Shown here: positions 61,448-64,000 of the stretch, one piece after another
Numbering within the stretch: position 1 is the stretch's first letter
Layout of the letters: each line of letters begins with the position of its first letter
Made by a program: the position numbers and the translations under genes
Origin: Chitinophaga pinensis
GTDB taxonomy: Bacteria; Bacteroidota; Bacteroidia; UKL13-3
Assembly (NCBI GenBank): GCA_945870425.1
Contig: CAMBSD010000008.1
Span: forward strand, 62,001 to 126,000
Length of the DNA: 64,000 nucleotides
Reading direction: 5' to 3'
The notes under the pieces: generated by a model
What the model was told of the DNA's origin: nothing
Database searches by the model: none
Seen by the model: only the letters and a program-made list of their open reading frames with translations

Positions 61448-61860
61448 TTACGTCAGGTGTTTTGCGATGTCAGGTATTTCCACCTTTGTTTTTTGATGTC
61501 AGGTGTTTCTACCTGACATTTGTTTTATGAAGTGATTCTAAATAGCACGATACTATGCTTGGTGACGCATCCTTAAACAACAAGCATAGGCAAATCATGC
61601 TGTTGGTCGGGAGACACAACAACGGTCCGCTGCTTCGGATTTGCAATCCGAAGTAATTACTACAAGGATTTGTAATCCGGTACTTATATCATTGATGAGG
61701 CCTTGCTAGAACACCAAGCATAGGTTGATTTTTATATATTTGGATTGCAAATCCAAAGCTAAAAGTTCGGGGATTGCAAATCCCGAACGGCAGATGGTTG
61801 CAAATCCGAATTAGCGGAAAATCTGAACCAACGGTACGAGCGGACGCTCGCACCAGCATG
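61448..61860. repeat. Repeat-rich non-coding stretch
   Basis: No convincing gene is visible. The stretch holds three copies of GTCAGGT, the last with its inverse ACCTGACA (61449-61525); the 12-bp inverted pair CTATGCTTGGTG (61553-61564) and CACCAAGCATAG (61712-61723); at least four palindromes with the core GGATT-TGCA-AATCC (about 61636-61655, 61664-61678, 61740-61760 and 61768-61791), related to those at 18188-18233; a GGGAGACACAACAACGG word shared in part with 40685-40700; and GAGCGGACGCTC (about 61839-61850). The mixture suggests a sink for short mobile repeats. Confidence 0.65.
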
Positions 61861-61990
61861 GGTTTTTTGAAACTAAACTTAGTTTCTTTTGACTGTATAA
61901 AAATAAATGAATTAAGTAATAGATAAGATAAAACAGTCCAGAAATTATAAGAAATTGTCTTATCAAGAAAAAATATGGTACCAATTTTAT

Positions 61991-62311
61991 TTAAAACATC
62001 CAACTTGCTGCCCCATAGGTATGCGAAATCATTATAAAAAGTGCAAATACTTGCAATATTCTATCTGGTAGGAAATAACCAATTGACAAAAAGGTAATTA
62101 TCCAAATTAATGTAAAGATGAATATTCCATAAGGACTATTAATCATAAAATAATTAATTAATTCATTTCCTTCCTTTGCAGCTGATAAATTTCCACTCCA
62201 GTAGTCATCTGATTGGCCATTAACAGTCATAAATAAGTCTATAATACAGGCCCATAAACTTGGCAAAAAAATTTGCAAAACATCTGTAAACTTTCGCTTA
62301 CTGGCATTCAT
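61991..62311 (-). CDS. Small membrane protein of unknown function
   Basis: The 106-residue product has about three transmembrane segments (LQIFLPSLWACIIDLFMTV, GIFIFTLIWIITFLSIGYF, ILQVFALFIMISHTYGAA) and a short polar loop (NGQSDDYWSGNLSAAKEGNE). I recognise no family. It is the last of a run of small minus-strand genes next to the integrative element edge. Confidence 0.55.
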   Translation of the reverse strand: MNASKRKFTDVLQIFLPSLWACIIDLFMTVNGQSDDYWSGNLSAAKEGNELINYFMINSPYGIFIFTLIWIITFLSIGYFLPDRILQVFALFIMISHTYGAASWMF

Positions 62312-62326
62312 TTTATCTGATATGGG

Positions 62327-62548
62327 TTATAATCGTTCATTATCTTCGATTTTATTTTTTTCTCTTTGAGAATTAATTTTAGCATCCCAAGATAGATTCT
62401 TTTTACCAAGCTCGTCAATAATTTTAGGAATATTAGTTTCTAATTCAGAATTCTCTCTCGATTCCTTGAATGAATTTTCTATTGACTCTTGAATTCTTGC
62501 AGATGTCCTTATCTGCCAAACTCTAAAGAAATTGTCCCAGAATCCCAT
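62327..62548 (-). CDS. Small charged protein of unknown function
   Basis: A 73-residue product, MGFWDNFFRVWQIRTSARIQ and then a charged, helical body (SIENSFKESRENSELETNIP, SQREKNKIEDNERL). No family is recognised. It sits between two small membrane-protein genes with short spacers (8 and 15 bases), so all are likely one transcript. Confidence 0.5.
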   Translation of the reverse strand: MGFWDNFFRVWQIRTSARIQESIENSFKESRENSELETNIPKIIDELGKKNLSWDAKINSQREKNKIEDNERL

Positions 62549-62556
62549 TTTAGTTT

Positions 62557-63018
62557 TTATTTGTAAGAAGTTAAGGTTGATTCAACTTTTGCTACAAATT
62601 CGGCAACTTCCTCACTATTTGTGCTAGTTTTATCAAATTGAAAATCCCTATTGCCTCCATTCATCATTAATCTGACTGCTGACATTAAAGTTGGTTCCTC
62701 ATTTTTGTTTAAAAGGGTAAAACCAAAGATAATAACTCCAATACCAATCAAGGCTACTAAAACGTTTGATTCTTCACCAGCAAAGCCAGATATAATTAAT
62801 ATTACACCTGGAGCAAATATAGCATAAGCTGTCTGTGCACTCTTTTTATGCTCCGTCAATGCTTTATTATAATCATCAACCAAGTCAATTACTCCTATTC
62901 CATTTAAAGACCTAAGAGCAAATGACTCACTTGAGGCTGGTGAGTTAATAATTAGTTTTTCATTTGTTAGCTTGATGTCAAGACTATCTAAATTGAATTG
63001 TGATAATATATTCTCCAT
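62557..63018 (-). CDS. Small membrane protein with N-terminal beta-strand domain (DUF6232-like at best)
   Basis: The 153-residue product has a beta-rich front (LDIKLTNEKLIINSPASSES, FALRSLNGIGVIDLVDDY), two transmembrane helices (YAIFAPGVILIISGFAG and LVALIGIGVIIFGFTLL), and an amphipathic end (DKTSTNSEEVAEFVAKVEST). The plan resembles DUF6232-type small PH-like membrane proteins, but this is weak. Function unknown. Confidence 0.55.
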   Translation of the reverse strand: MENILSQFNLDSLDIKLTNEKLIINSPASSESFALRSLNGIGVIDLVDDYNKALTEHKKSAQTAYAIFAPGVILIISGFAGEESNVLVALIGIGVIIFGFTLLNKNEEPTLMSAVRLMMNGGNRDFQFDKTSTNSEEVAEFVAKVESTLTSYK

Positions 63019-63036
63019 AAAATATCATTTATTTAA

Positions 63037-63251
63037 TTATCTCTTACTTTTTGCTTTCAAAGCATCTCTAATTGCTTGTTTGAGTTTTTCCTTTTCCTCT
63101 TTCTCGTTTTCTGAAACATACTCATCAACAATTTCTCTTTCAACTTTGGTTAAGTGTTTTTTGTTTAATTTTCCATCTCTTGTGTAGGGAACTTTACGAC
63201 CATTGATTTCTTCATAACCATGCTCGAATTTTTTTCATCTATTTTTTTCAT
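63037..63251 (-). pseudogene. Short charged protein, apparently frameshifted
   Basis: An ATG at 63251 opens MKKIDEK; the frame with the good coding look then continues as FEHGYEEINGRKVPYTRDGK, LNKKHLTKVEREIVDEYVSE and a Lys/Glu-rich helix to a TAA at 63037-63039. The two frames join only if one A is added to the A7 run (63229-63235 on the plus strand). As written, the ATG frame ends after 28 codons. No family is recognised. The product would have about 71 residues. Confidence 0.45.
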
Positions 63252-63298
63252 GATTGATATTGATTCAAATATATTCTTTTCAATCAATTTCAATAATG

Positions 63299-63356
63299 GT
63301 TTAATGTGAATAATTGAAGTTTGATGTGAAAAGATTAGGGTTTGATGTGAAAAGAT
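63299..63356. repeat. Direct repeats (two 17-bp exact, one imperfect) at 20-21-bp spacing
   Basis: GTTTGATGTGAAAAGAT stands at 63319-63335 and again at 63340-63356; a degenerate copy, GTTTAATGTGAATAAT, stands at 63299-63314. The spacing of about two helical turns puts them on one face of DNA, as for binding sites of an integrase, an excisionase or a repressor. Confidence 0.65.
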
Positions 63357-63410
63357 GATTAATTATTTACAAAAAAAATTGAAAATGTTTTACACTTTTG
63401 TTTTACACCC

Positions 63411-63460
63411 ATAAAAGAAAAAACCTCTTAAACGATTGATATTTAATCATTTAAGAGGTT
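63411..63460 (-). terminator. Strong hairpin terminator, minus-strand direction
   Basis: A 16-bp stem (63422-63437 with 63445-63460; one G-U pair on the minus strand; AACCTCTTAAA at the base) with a 7-base loop is followed on the minus strand by TTTTTTCTTTT. It stands where the terminator of a tRNA or other gene to the right would be, but no complete gene lies directly upstream of it in the window. Confidence 0.65.
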
Positions 63461-63467
63461 GTAAATT

Positions 63468-63480
63468 GTGGTGAGGGAGG
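63468..63480 (-). other. Possible attachment site: remnant of a tRNA 3' end
   Basis: On the minus strand CCTCCCTCACCAC stands eight bases before a strong terminator, as the 3' end of a tRNA would, but no tRNA body follows to the right; instead a tyrosine-recombinase gene starts 170 bases away. This is what is left when an element integrates into a tRNA 3' end. Only 13 bases support it, so it is a suggestion. Confidence 0.3.
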
Positions 63481-63599
63481 TAACACAACTATTATATTCA
63501 AATATTCTTAAATACCATTAAAACCTATACAAATATAGCATTTAAAGCTATTTAGGAAATAATAATGAAAGTAATTGAATGTAATTAAATGAAGAAAAT

Positions 63600-63639
63600 G
63601 TTTCAGTATTGTTTCAGTAAGTGTATTTTTGTTTCAGTA
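63600..63639. repeat. Three GTTTCAGTA direct repeats before the integrase gene
   Basis: GTTTCAGTA occurs at 63600-63608, 63611-63619 and 63631-63639, with spacings of 11 and 20 bases. The last ends 13 bases before the integrase ATG. They could be arm-type integrase sites or operators for the integrase promoter. Confidence 0.55.
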
Positions 63640-63652
63640 AAAATCAAAAATC

Positions 63653-64000
63653 ATGGCAATAACTTACAAACTTGAACTGAATAGCAAACCAAAAGATGAT
63701 AATACTTGTGGCATCTTATTAAGGATAACTGAAAACAGAAAACACAAAAGAATTTCAACTGGTGTATTTGTTCCAGCAAAAGACTTCAACAAAAAGGCTG
63801 AAGTAGACAAATGGATAAGAAGAAGCAACCCTGAACATGCAAGCCTTAATGAAACCTTATCAAATAAGATAAAGGAAGCTAAGGAAGCAGCAAGCAAACT
63901 TTCAAATAATAATCAAGTTTCAAACCCAAAAAATATAATTTATGAAGTAAAGAATCAAAATACTGGAAGCTACATTAAATTCTATGAAGAAAAGCTGGAA
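63653..64000 (+). CDS. Tyrosine recombinase/integrase, N-terminal part (runs off window)
   Basis: The first 116 codons of a plus-strand gene cut by the right edge. The translation MAITYKLELNSKPKDDNTCG, ILLRITENRKHKRISTGVFV and PAKDFNKKAEVDKWIRR matches the arm-DNA-binding N-terminal domain of Bacteroidota phage/conjugative-element integrases, followed by helices (LNETLSNKIKEAKEAASKL) that lead to the SAM-like core-binding domain. The catalytic domain is outside the window. The gene marks the left part of an integrative element that lies mostly beyond 64000. Confidence 0.85.
   Translation, partial: MAITYKLELNSKPKDDNTCGILLRITENRKHKRISTGVFVPAKDFNKKAEVDKWIRRSNPEHASLNETLSNKIKEAKEAASKLSNNNQVSNPKNIIYEVKNQNTGSYIKFYEEKLE

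Noticed and set aside
61448-61860. CRISPR-like array in the repeat-rich stretch
   Set aside because: The repeats are of several kinds, not regularly spaced, and there are no unique spacers of equal length or cas genes.
61689-62003. 104-codon minus-strand frame ending in VRASARTVGSDFPLIRICNH and similar text
   Set aside because: It is the translation of the GGATTTGCAATCC and GAGCG palindromes; repeats of this kind give such spurious proteins.

Overview
The window is a chromosomal stretch from a low-GC member of the Bacteroidota. Several signs agree: two proteins with C-terminal type IX secretion sorting tails, DUF5686, DUF4292, DUF4421 and DUF4397 proteins, PorT-like and OmpA/PD40 outer-membrane proteins, a CarB that lacks the MGS domain, and promoters of the TTG-N18-20-TAnnTTTG type. 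Menaquinone genes point to menaquinone-based respiration, and crtI/crtB point to carotenoid pigmentation. I cannot place it below phylum; a Chitinophagales- or Sphingobacteriales-like lineage is a guess.

Layout. 0-8.6 kb: menaquinone genes (menB start, menD) interrupted by a broken four-helix-bundle gene, then a DUF5686 outer-membrane protein, a cyclophilin, a PhoD-like phosphatase and small exported proteins. 8.7-18.2 kb: a double amidohydrolase, an OmpA/TPR/PD40 protein, an ECF sigma/anti-sigma pair, two outer-membrane barrels and pyrF. 18.2-23.5 kb: threonine aldolase, a TPR-like protein, a broken REP-associated transposase with a palindrome beside it, and carB. 23.5-27 kb: carotenoid operon crtI-crtB-unknown-idi. 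27-33 kb: DUF4292 lipoprotein, EnvC-like protein, choice-of-anchor V protein, meaB, an FMN reductase and fumC. 33.4-38.5 kb: rimP-nusA-infB, with hairpins in its leader and in the nusA-infB spacer. 38.5-40.8 kb: an accessory island holding a tandemly duplicated two-gene cassette (lipoprotein plus small exported peptide), bounded by near-identical terminators and non-coding repeats.

40.8-50.5 kb: an SDR, a DUF4421 protein and an amidohydrolase, then a compact light/DNA-repair operon: flavin reductase, photolyase, DUF2071, DUF2256, FeS-type photolyase, DASH cryptochrome and TIGR03643-type protein. 50.7-61.4 kb: a UvrD-type helicase fused to a Cys-bearing PD-(D/E)XK nuclease, a secreted DUF4397 protein, a cold-shock protein, PAP2, a birA-coaX-OMP-SRPBCC operon, and an RsfS with a histone-H1-like N-terminal extension. 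61.4-64 kb: a repeat-rich non-coding stretch, small membrane-protein genes, and the left edge of what looks like an integrative element (tyrosine recombinase running off the right end).

The best candidates for something undescribed are the duplicated cassette at 38.9-40.5 kb, the H1-like tail on RsfS, the terminator-like hairpin directly before rimP, and the three-photolyase operon. Most of the rest is ordinary core genome. All functional calls come from reading translations and motifs; no database search was run.
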